Source: Brevibacillus porteri (GTDB lineage Bacteria; Bacillota; Bacilli; Brevibacillales; Brevibacillaceae). From it: a stretch of 64,000 bases of DNA. This document shows positions 9,120-16,489 of the stretch, one piece after another (the stretch's first letter is position 1; every line of letters starts with the position of its first letter). The position numbers and the translations under genes are program-made. The notes under the pieces are model-generated. The model did not search any database. It was not told where the DNA came from and saw only the letters and a program-made list of their open reading frames with translations. The stretch spans positions 53,904 to 117,903 of the forward strand of contig NZ_PXZO01000020.1 of assembly GCF_003013475.1 (NCBI RefSeq). Reading direction: 5' to 3'.

Positions 9120-9139
9120 TGATGGTTGGAGGAAATGGC

Positions 9140-10459
9140 ATGACAAGAAGGCTACAAAAAATGCGGATGTCGCTCTTGATCAACAGCATCATGATCATGC
9201 TGCTGCTTTCTGGCTGTTCACTGGGCGCAATAGGTGTGGGTACAGGGATCCAGCAAAATCAATGGCCGCAGACGACACAGGAGTTGATTGCTTCACAGCC
9301 CGGACCGCTTGCTGGCACACAATTTTTCCATGCAGCTTATCCGCATCGAGCTGAGATCATACAGGTTTTGGATAAAATGCCTACCCTGGTCGATGGGATG
9401 AATGATGCTTACTTGGATTTGTACTGGAATCAATTGCTCACCCTGTTTGCCGAGGATTACCTCAGTCCCCAAATGGTTGTCGACCGTTGGAGAATGGCTT
9501 CGTATGGGAGTCCTGACATCGAGGACGCCCGCTTTCAGTTTCGGGAAAATTTCAACGTAGAAATCATCCTGGATGCAAGCGGAAGCATGGCTGGGAAAAT
9601 CGGGGACAAAACGAAAATGCAGCTCGCTAAGGAAGCGATCCAGGAATTCGCGGAAGCACTACCAGAAGAGGCGAGAATCTCGCTGCGCGTGTATGGACAT
9701 AAGGGTAGCAATGCAGATGAGCATAAACAGCTCTCCTGTGGCAGCAGTGAGATGGTCTATCCATTGCAAGCCTACGATGCGAAAGGTCTTGAACAAGCAC
9801 TTGGCATGTTTGAGCCGACGGGCTGGACATCCATTGCGCACTCCTTGCGTCTCGCTCAGGAGGATTTGGCGGGATTCGAAGCGGACAAAAATACGAATGT
9901 CATCTATCTAGTTAGTGACGGCATCGAGACGTGCGATGGCAATCCGGTGGCAGTAGCCAAGGAATTGTCCCAGTCCAAAATTATGCCGTTGTTGAACGTC
10001 ATTGGCTTTGATGTGAATGCAGAAGGGCAGAAGCAATTGAAGGAAATTGCCCACGCATCAGAAGGTCTGTATGCAAATGTGACGAACCGTGAGCAGTTCA
10101 AGCAAGAGCTGGAACGCGCGAAAGAAATTGCCCAGAAGTGGGAGCAGTGGAAACGGGATGCTTTGACAGAAGCAGACGCTGTGCTGATCGACCGCAAAAA
10201 ATGGGTGGATGCTTACGACCGGGACTGGTACGAGAAAAACTGGCGGGAGAGTCTGAACATCGGAATGGCGATTGAGCATTTGTCTGCAAGTGGCAAGATT
10301 GGCAATGAAGCGAAGGAGTACCTTACTGGGAAAAGGCAAGCAAGAGAAGCGTTGGCTACACAGTCCAAGGAGGAGCTTACCAATTACTTGGTAAGTCTCA
10401 CAACCGAGACGTATCAGGAAATGAGAGAGGAAATTGAGGATAAATACAGCGGAAACTAA
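9140..10459 (+). CDS. VWA-domain lipoprotein of the tad locus (second copy)
   Basis: 439 aa. The ATG at 9140 is 6 nt after GGAGGA; upstream ATGs at 9116-9122 lie before that site. The signal peptide ends in lipobox LSGC. The VWA domain (about residues 135-335) has a complete MIDAS: DASGS, Thr in PTGWTSIA, and Asp in VSDGIETCDG. It lacks the Pro/Glu linker of its paralogue at 3783-5216, but the region before the domain, the domain and the KWEQWK helical tail all align by eye. It is the last gene of the locus, closed by the hairpin at 10466-10517. Confidence 0.85.
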   Translation: MTRRLQKMRMSLLINSIMIMLLLSGCSLGAIGVGTGIQQNQWPQTTQELIASQPGPLAGTQFFHAAYPHRAEIIQVLDKMPTLVDGMNDAYLDLYWNQLLTLFAEDYLSPQMVVDRWRMASYGSPDIEDARFQFRENFNVEIILDASGSMAGKIGDKTKMQLAKEAIQEFAEALPEEARISLRVYGHKGSNADEHKQLSCGSSEMVYPLQAYDAKGLEQALGMFEPTGWTSIAHSLRLAQEDLAGFEADKNTNVIYLVSDGIETCDGNPVAVAKELSQSKIMPLLNVIGFDVNAEGQKQLKEIAHASEGLYANVTNREQFKQELERAKEIAQKWEQWKRDALTEADAVLIDRKKWVDAYDRDWYEKNWRESLNIGMAIEHLSASGKIGNEAKEYLTGKRQAREALATQSKEELTNYLVSLTTETYQEMREEIEDKYSGN

Positions 10460-10465
10460 CAGCAA

Positions 10466-10517
10466 TGGGTTCTCCGTTACAAAAGCGATTGCGATTGCGG
10501 TCGCAACGGAGAACCCA
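10466..10517. terminator. Inverted repeat between convergent genes
   Basis: The 13-base arms TGGGTTCTCCGTT and AACGGAGAACCCA pair perfectly around a 26-nt loop that has its own weak pairing. It sits 7 bp after the last tad-locus gene and 27 bp before the end of the convergent lipoprotein gene. There is no T-run, so it may be a weak or factor-dependent bidirectional terminator. Confidence 0.65.
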
Positions 10518-10543
10518 CTGTAAATGTAAAGGATTAGGGTGCG

Positions 10544-11104
10544 TCAATCATAGGTAAACGTAACGACCTGTTGTAGGCCTGGGTCCACTCCGATTGCCAC
10601 ATCATGTAAGCCATCTGTGTAATAAAAGTAACGCTTGGCGTCATTGGAATGAGCGTCAGAAGCTTTAACCAATTGGAAGTCGTTCGTCGCAAGCAGGTTT
10701 TTCGAGCGGATGAAGTCTGATGCCGTCTTTTCCAAATCTGCTTCTGTCATCGTTTTTGTCGCCATTTCTCCGTTTATTCCAATAACGTCAATCGACAGGG
10801 AAAGGATTTGCTTTGATCTCGGTTCGATGATGGCGTGAAAGCCATGGACATCGCCACTCACAGGTTCGCGTTTTAGTACGGCGTGAACAGGGACTCCTCT
10901 GTATACCGAATTGGTTGGGTCCTCCAGCGTGATTTCCCGATCCGTCGTATCAACATCCATCTGATAATATTGTCTAACAGCGGCTGCAGCGATTTGCGCC
11001 GCTTCTTCTTTTCCAAGCCCTTGCACTGCATCTGGTGAGCTGGAGGAGCATCCCATTAACAGAAAGACGAGAAGCGCCGTGCCCAGCCATGTGAACTTTT
11101 TCAT
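10544..11104 (-). CDS. Small lipoprotein, unknown function
   Basis: 186 aa. The start at 11104 is chosen because GGAGGG precedes it by a normal distance; it opens a signal peptide with lipobox LMGC, then a Ser-rich spacer. The remaining ~160 residues have two PepSY/YpeB-like looking halves (EEAAQIAAAAVRQYY and EADLEKTASDFIRSKN helices each followed by beta strands). This suggests a periplasm-side (cell-wall space) regulatory or binding lipoprotein, but no firm family is recognised. It is monocistronic. Confidence 0.75.
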   Translation of the reverse strand: MKKFTWLGTALLVFLLMGCSSSSPDAVQGLGKEEAAQIAAAAVRQYYQMDVDTTDREITLEDPTNSVYRGVPVHAVLKREPVSGDVHGFHAIIEPRSKQILSLSIDVIGINGEMATKTMTEADLEKTASDFIRSKNLLATNDFQLVKASDAHSNDAKRYFYYTDGLHDVAIGVDPGLQQVVTFTYD

Positions 11105-11310
11105 TGTGAACCCTCCAGCCATCCCAAGTCATACGTGTAATCTTTTTTTATCCTAACAGGGATTGTTTCGACTCCCTATCGATTAACCTTTCCATTACCT
11201 TACGATGTTGTAAGTTTTGAGAAAAATGCAGGGAATGACAGGACTTTGGGCAAAAAAGACGAAAAATTCGGAGTATGAGTGGTGTAAGTGAAAACGAGGG
11301 GGCAAATGGA

Positions 11311-12087
11311 ATGAACGCCATCGAGTTAAATCAAGCGCTTCAAATGTATGTGAGGACCGAGACCTTTCCTGTAGGAGTTAGCATCCGAAAAGAAGAAGCC
11401 GCTCTGCCGTCAAAGGCAAAGCGACCTGTTCGTGATCTGGGTTATCCGATTACCATTTGCCAAGCTGTCGGTTTTTCACGGCGTTATGGCTGGAGTATCG
11501 CGATGAATGGAGCCGATCTGTCCTGTCCGATCGCGCAGGTGGCTTTTGGCTATGAAGAGCAGCCTGCGTTTTATACAGAGGGTCATCTCGCCTGTGGGAT
11601 GTATACAGATTCATTGGAAAATGGGGCGAAAAGCGAGCTGGATGTCCCGAAATTTTCAGCAGAAGAAAGCGGCTACTATGTATCATTTCCGCTGGAGCGG
11701 GCAGAGATCGAGCCAGATGTCGTCGTGATTTACGGCAATGCGGCACAAGTCATGCGATTGGTGGCGGGGATGCTGTACAAGCGCGGTGGATCGATTCCTT
11801 CCACCTTTTCCAGTCGGGCTGACTGTGCAGACATCGCAATCAAGCCGATCCAGACGGGACAGCCGCAAGTGATCGTACCGTGTTATGGAGACAGATTGTT
11901 TGCCCAGACACAGGATCACGAGATGGCCTTCAGCTTTCATTTTCGCGATGCTGCCGAGCTAGTGGAGGGATTAGTGGGAACGCAAAAAGGCGGAATCCGC
12001 TACCCGATCCCGTCCTTTTTGCGCTATCAGGCAGAGTTTCCGCCGACTTATCAGAAGCTCGCGGGGATGTTTGGAGAAAAAAACTAA
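11311..12087 (+). CDS. DUF169-like protein
   Basis: 258 aa, no signal peptide. Sequence features such as FPVGVSI near the start, ITICQAVGFSRRYGW, the conserved Cys in LSCPIAQVAFG, and VVVIYGNAAQVMRLVAG fit the DUF169 family, whose function is not established. The ATG at 11311 follows GAGGGGG; an earlier ATG at 11275 has no site. Its end overlaps the end of the convergent DinB-like gene by 4 bp. Confidence 0.8.
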   Translation: MNAIELNQALQMYVRTETFPVGVSIRKEEAALPSKAKRPVRDLGYPITICQAVGFSRRYGWSIAMNGADLSCPIAQVAFGYEEQPAFYTEGHLACGMYTDSLENGAKSELDVPKFSAEESGYYVSFPLERAEIEPDVVVIYGNAAQVMRLVAGMLYKRGGSIPSTFSSRADCADIAIKPIQTGQPQVIVPCYGDRLFAQTQDHEMAFSFHFRDAAELVEGLVGTQKGGIRYPIPSFLRYQAEFPPTYQKLAGMFGEKN

Positions 12088-12605
12088 CCCTTCAGTCGGT
12101 TGAGCTGGAGCAGGTGATGGCGATAGTGCATTTCTACGACGGCAAACCATTCCATTGCCGTCAGCGGACCGAAGGCTGGGTGAGCCACCGTGTGATGCGC
12201 AGGAATTTCGTCCAAAATCGCTTCCAGCTCTTTCATTTGTGTGAGCACGCTGATGAGTCCATCACGCAATTGCTCCTTGCTCTCTGGCTGTGCAGGTGTG
12301 TACTCCGGGGAGGCAGGGACTTTCACGCGAATAGGCGGCAAGGAGCCTTGAGCAAATATCGTCTGCCCGATCTCGGATTTTTCGGTACCTGCTTCTGTGA
12401 CAGCAGGACCTCCTTGTCTACACTTCTCGATACTTCCCAGTTGAAAATACCGGGCAGATTGGATCAAGTGAAGGTACATTTGACCGATCGACCATTCCTC
12501 TTCACTTGGTTTTTGCAAGAGTTGTTCCATGGTGAAGTCTTCTAATTCATGCAGGTAGTGGTTTGTCACGTCTTCAAATTTGTTCACGATTTCCTTTGTA
12601 TTCAT
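12084..12605 (-). CDS. DinB-like four-helix protein
   Basis: 173 aa. The four-helix DinB/YfiT layout is visible: EEEWSIGQMYLHLIQSARYF in helix 2 with a candidate metal-ligand His, and MEWFAVVEMHYRHHLLQL in helix 4 with the paired His residues. Members bind a divalent metal and often act as thiol-dependent transferases; the substrate here is unknown. The gene starts with ATG after GAGGAG, and a WYL regulator lies upstream on the same strand 65 bp away. Confidence 0.85.
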   Translation of the reverse strand: MNTKEIVNKFEDVTNHYLHELEDFTMEQLLQKPSEEEWSIGQMYLHLIQSARYFQLGSIEKCRQGGPAVTEAGTEKSEIGQTIFAQGSLPPIRVKVPASPEYTPAQPESKEQLRDGLISVLTQMKELEAILDEIPAHHTVAHPAFGPLTAMEWFAVVEMHYRHHLLQLNRLKG

Positions 12606-12670
12606 GGGCGAATCAGCTCCTCGTGGTTTTCTTGCTTTTATAATAGTAAAACGCTACTGACAGCAGTATG

Positions 12671-13618
12671 TCAGTAGCGTTCCAATAATTTTTTGGCTTC
12701 TTCGTGCATTCGGCTACGCAAGGATTCAGGAGTAAGAACAACCGCATCTGCCCCCAACCCAAGTACCCAAGACAATATTTCTTCGATTTGTCTGACGCGC
12801 AATCTGACGAGAAAGCCGTCCGGATGCTCCGTAATCTCTTCTATATAAAAATAGCCCGATTCTTTTACCCGATCAGCGACAGCTGCGGTGATGACGATCT
12901 GCACCTCCAGGGAACGATCGTCGAGAGGCTTGTAGTCATCAAAATGGAAATGGTCAGGGAGGATAAAGCGGTCTTCCAATACGATCAGGCCGCTCATGCG
13001 TGACAGGCGGAATCGACGAATATCCTGTCGCAGATCGCAATGAGCGAGAAGTATCCAAGAACCACGAACCAGCACCAGACCATATGGAGCAACGTCACGC
13101 ACTGTCTCACGATCGTCATCATGCCCAGGTGTGCCCCTCCGATAGCGGAACCGTACCTTCCGCTCATTGATGATCGCATCGTGGAGGAGTTGTGCATGCG
13201 CCTTTTCCTGCTCGCGCAGATTGTTTGCTCTGGGGCTTATGAGGCGAAAGGTTGAACGGATACGTCTTGCTTGTTCACCTACATCCGTTGACAGGATCGC
13301 TTCTACTTTGCGCTGTACAGCTCTTGCACTATTGCCAAAGTTTTGGTCAAATACTTGCTCAACCATGTCTGCACCGATCAAGAGTGTAACGGCTTCTTCT
13401 ACCGAAAAGCTGACGGGCGGGAGAAAATACCCTTCCATTAATGAATAGCCCTGCCCTGGTGCCCCAACGATGGGGACGCCTGCTTCGCTCAATGCCTGCA
13501 TATCACGATAAATCGTCCGAACGCTCGTCTCGAAGGTCGCGGCCAAATCTTCTGCGCGCAACGTACTTTTTCGCTGCAGCTCCAGAACAATTGCCAACAA
13601 ACGGTCTGTTTTGTTCAT
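12671..13618 (-). CDS. YafY-type HTH/WYL transcriptional regulator
   Basis: 315 aa. An N-terminal DeoR/HTH_11 winged helix (LRAEDLAATFETSVRTIYRD, residues 17-36) is followed by a WYL domain (about 140-220; ligand-binding strand RKVRFRYRR and the FRLSRM region) and a C-terminal WCX domain. Such proteins are ligand-responsive repressors or activators. GAGGGGG precedes the ATG. It is divergent from the van-like cluster (136 bp between starts) and upstream of the DinB-like gene, so either could be its target. Confidence 0.9.
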   Translation of the reverse strand: MNKTDRLLAIVLELQRKSTLRAEDLAATFETSVRTIYRDMQALSEAGVPIVGAPGQGYSLMEGYFLPPVSFSVEEAVTLLIGADMVEQVFDQNFGNSARAVQRKVEAILSTDVGEQARRIRSTFRLISPRANNLREQEKAHAQLLHDAIINERKVRFRYRRGTPGHDDDRETVRDVAPYGLVLVRGSWILLAHCDLRQDIRRFRLSRMSGLIVLEDRFILPDHFHFDDYKPLDDRSLEVQIVITAAVADRVKESGYFYIEEITEHPDGFLVRLRVRQIEEILSWVLGLGADAVVLTPESLRSRMHEEAKKLLERY

Positions 13619-13754
13619 GCTCTGACCCCCTCTCTATCCAGCTAGCATCTTTATAAAAATGAATGGCCAACTTTAAAATTATTTTATATTTACCCTACTT
13701 TTTATTTTAACAGTTTTCCCTATCCTACATGTGTAAGTGAAGGAGGAACTGTGA

Positions 13755-14633
13755 ATGAAAAAGAGGGTTTTTTGGCTTGTGATGCTTTTGCTGTTTGGAT
13801 ATATCGTGATTCAAAAAATAGCAGATGGACCACCTAATGTTGGGGGACACACTGAAACGTTGGGAGAGGCTACCGAGGTGGAGCACCAATCGATACAAAT
13901 AACAAAAGATCAAATTTATCAAGGAGACCTTCTCTTGGTCAATAAAGAGTATCCGGTTCATGAGGCAGGGGTAAAAAACGATGTGGTTCGATTGTCTGAG
14001 AATGAAGAACTGTTACAAGGCTATCGCTTGCAAGATCAAAGAATCGAAGTGTCAGAGAGTGTAGCCAAAAAATTTTTGGAGATGATCAAAGCTGCGCAGC
14101 AAGATAACGTGAGCCACTTTATCCTGAACAGCGGTTATCGAGGCAAGGAAGAACAAGATCAGCTATATGCAGAAATGGGGCCAGCGTATGCGATGCCGAG
14201 CGGTTACAGCGAACATAATGTAGGTTCCGCGCTTGATATTGGATCGACGCAAATGAAAATGGAGCGCGCCCCTGAAGGCAAGTGGTTGGAAGATTATTCA
14301 TGGAAATACGGTTTTATTTTGCGCTACCCAAAGGACAAGGTAGCCATTACAGGAACGGAATTCGAGCCTTGGCATTTCCGATATGTCGGCTTGCCGCATA
14401 GCGCGATCATGAAGCAGAATAACTTTTCGCTCGAGGAATACTTGGATTACCTAAAAGACGAAAGAAGGATCTCCGTGACAAACGATGGGAAGATCTATGA
14501 AATTAACTACTACCCTGTCGATCAAGAGATGACGCTCAAAGTACCGATTGCTCGCAACTATGAGATTTCGGGTGACAATATGGGCGGCGTGATTGTAACA
14601 AGCTACGTGAACAAAGAAAGAAGGAGTGAATGA
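13755..14633 (+). CDS. vanY: VanY-like membrane-anchored D,D-carboxypeptidase (M15B)
   Basis: 292 aa. One N-terminal membrane anchor (residues about 4-20) leads to an external M15 peptidase domain. Zn ligands His154 and Asp161 (SEHNVGSALD), catalytic Glu204 and Zn ligand His207 (EPWHFRYVG) are all present. VanY removes the terminal D-Ala from peptidoglycan precursors. The C-terminal ~70 residues (about 220-292) form an extra beta-rich module also found in the VanXY-like protein two genes on. ATG after GGAGGAAC; the stop overlaps the next gene's first ATG (ATGA). First gene of the cluster; it is intact. Confidence 0.88.
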   Translation: MKKRVFWLVMLLLFGYIVIQKIADGPPNVGGHTETLGEATEVEHQSIQITKDQIYQGDLLLVNKEYPVHEAGVKNDVVRLSENEELLQGYRLQDQRIEVSESVAKKFLEMIKAAQQDNVSHFILNSGYRGKEEQDQLYAEMGPAYAMPSGYSEHNVGSALDIGSTQMKMERAPEGKWLEDYSWKYGFILRYPKDKVAITGTEFEPWHFRYVGLPHSAIMKQNNFSLEEYLDYLKDERRISVTNDGKIYEINYYPVDQEMTLKVPIARNYEISGDNMGGVIVTSYVNKERRSE

Positions 14634-14635
14634 GT

Positions 14636-15688
14636 ATGAAGAAATTGACTGTAGCGATTTTGTTTGGGGGATGTTCTTCGGAGTATGAAGTATCTCTTAA
14701 ATCTACGAGTTCGGTGCTGGAGAGTTTGTGTCTGGAAAAGTATGAGGTGATTTTACTAGGAATTACGAGGGAAGGGCAATGGCTGCGATATACCGGCAAC
14801 ATCGAAAGCATTCGGAATGACAGTTGGCATCAAAGTGAGAAGTGCGTGCCTGCCTTTCTCTCTCCTTGCAGACAGATGCGGGGAATTGTTACACAGGAGA
14901 ACGGTGCCATGACGATCACGCAGGTTGATGTGGCGTTCCCAATTTTGCATGGCAAAAACGGAGAGGATGGAACGGTGCAAGGGTTGTTGGAGCTCGCCGG
15001 AATTCCGTTTGTCGGTTGTCAGACACTATCCTCTGCGATTTGTATGGACAAGGATATCGCTCACACGCTGGCGGCAAGCTCCGGTGTAAAAACACCAAGA
15101 TCCGTTACCGTTTATCCAAATACTGATCTTGCCACTGTTCAATCTGCCACCGAAGAACTGGGATTCCCTTTGTATGTCAAACCTGCAAAGGCAGGGTCTT
15201 CGATTGGGATTACAAAGGCATACAACACGCAAGAATTGGTTTTCGGTATAGAAAACGCCCTTCTGCATGATGACAAAGTAGTCATCGAGGAAAACATCGT
15301 GGGATTTGAGGTCGGCTGTGCGGTACTAGGAAATCGTGAGATCCTTGTGGGAGAAGTGGATGAAATCGAGTTGCTCCAAGGCTTTTTCAATTATACGGAA
15401 AAGTACTCATTGGAGACTGCTCACATCCACGTCCCAGCAAGAATTGACGAAGAACTCGCTGCAAAAATCAAGCAAACAGCCACCCATCTCTATCAGGTTT
15501 TAGGTTGTCGTGGTTTTGCTCGCGTAGATATGTTTGTCACTCCAGACGGAGACATTGTATTTAACGAAGTGAATACAATCCCCGGCTTTACCTCGAAAAG
15601 CAGATATCCAAGCATGCTGCGTGCAGCGGGAATTTCCTATAAAGAGCTTCTTGATACGTTGATTATGCTAGCGTTGGAGGAGGACTAA
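14636..15688 (+). CDS. vanG: D-Ala-D-Ser ligase, VanG/VanC type
   Basis: 350 aa ATP-grasp ligase: Ddl N-terminal domain (VAILFGGCSSEYEVSL), ATP-binding part (LYVKPAKAGSSIGI), and Mg-binding NEVNTIPGF. It joins D-Ala to a second residue for peptidoglycan precursors. The omega-loop region reads FNYTEKYSLETAHIHVPARI, of the EKY type known in D-Ala-D-Ser ligases and not the VanA D-lactate type. The adjacent serine racemase supports D-Ser as substrate. The second ATG (14636) is 9 nt from AAGGAG, the first (14630) only 3 nt. Symbol reflects VanG-like context, not a tested subtype. Confidence 0.85.
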   Translation: MKKLTVAILFGGCSSEYEVSLKSTSSVLESLCLEKYEVILLGITREGQWLRYTGNIESIRNDSWHQSEKCVPAFLSPCRQMRGIVTQENGAMTITQVDVAFPILHGKNGEDGTVQGLLELAGIPFVGCQTLSSAICMDKDIAHTLAASSGVKTPRSVTVYPNTDLATVQSATEELGFPLYVKPAKAGSSIGITKAYNTQELVFGIENALLHDDKVVIEENIVGFEVGCAVLGNREILVGEVDEIELLQGFFNYTEKYSLETAHIHVPARIDEELAAKIKQTATHLYQVLGCRGFARVDMFVTPDGDIVFNEVNTIPGFTSKSRYPSMLRAAGISYKELLDTLIMLALEED

Positions 15689-15691
15689 TCG

Positions 15692-16489
15692 ATGACACAA
15701 CTTCACGTCTCTACGATTTCTTTGAACAGCGAAAATCTGCATCACGGCCATCTGATTCTGGTGAATCGCCAGTACCAGATCCGCTGGCAAACAGACGACA
15801 GTATTCTACTAAACCGCATGCGGCTGATTGATGGAACACACAACCAAATTATGCTGGAAAACACGGCTGCGAAGATGCTTGCCAAGCTGCTGAAAGCCTG
15901 CAACGCACAGCAGACAATCGTGCCAGTCAGTGGCTTTCGCAGCAAGGCCGAACAAACGGATATCTATGATCAATCCTTGCTCGAAAATGGACAGGTGTTT
16001 ACCAGTAAATTTGTAGCACGTCCGAATGAAAGTGAACATCAGACCGGGCTTGCGATTGATGTAGGGGAAAAGAAGGAAGAGATCGATTTTATTTGCCCTT
16101 CTTTTCCCGATCATGGCGTATGCCGAATGTTTCGCCAACGTGCCAGTCAATATGGGTTTATCAAACGCTACGACAAAGACAAGGAAAAACTGACAGGCAT
16201 TTCGGATGAGCCTTGGCATTTTCGGTATGTGGGCTATCCGCATGCCGTCTTAATGGAAAAGCTTCAGCTCTGTCTGGAAGAGTATATCGAGTATGTGAAA
16301 AACTACGAATTCCATCAGGAGCATTTGCTAGTGGATGAAGAGAGCATTGAAATCTACTATGTAAAAGCTACCGATACTGTTACGCACATCCCGGTTGTGG
16401 ATGGTGAGAGATACGAAATATCGGGCAACAATGTGGATGGATTTATCATTACGGTGTTTCATCAGGAGGCACGTAATGAACGGGGGTAG
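15692..16489 (+). CDS. vanXY: VanXY-like D,D-dipeptidase/carboxypeptidase (M15B)
   Basis: 265 aa with no signal or membrane segment, so cytoplasmic, as expected of VanXY, which hydrolyses D-Ala-D-Ala and trims pentapeptide. Zn ligands His116 and Asp123 (SEHQTGLAID), Glu173 and His176 (EPWHFRYVG) are intact. A C-terminal ~75-residue module ending ISGNNVDGFIITVF matches the VanY-like neighbour; its length fits VanXYG rather than the short VanXYC. ATG at 15692 follows GGAGGAGG, 3 bp after the ligase stop; the 3' end overlaps vanT by 14 bp. Bifunctionality is inferred from context. Confidence 0.85.
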   Translation: MTQLHVSTISLNSENLHHGHLILVNRQYQIRWQTDDSILLNRMRLIDGTHNQIMLENTAAKMLAKLLKACNAQQTIVPVSGFRSKAEQTDIYDQSLLENGQVFTSKFVARPNESEHQTGLAIDVGEKKEEIDFICPSFPDHGVCRMFRQRASQYGFIKRYDKDKEKLTGISDEPWHFRYVGYPHAVLMEKLQLCLEEYIEYVKNYEFHQEHLLVDEESIEIYYVKATDTVTHIPVVDGERYEISGNNVDGFIITVFHQEARNERG

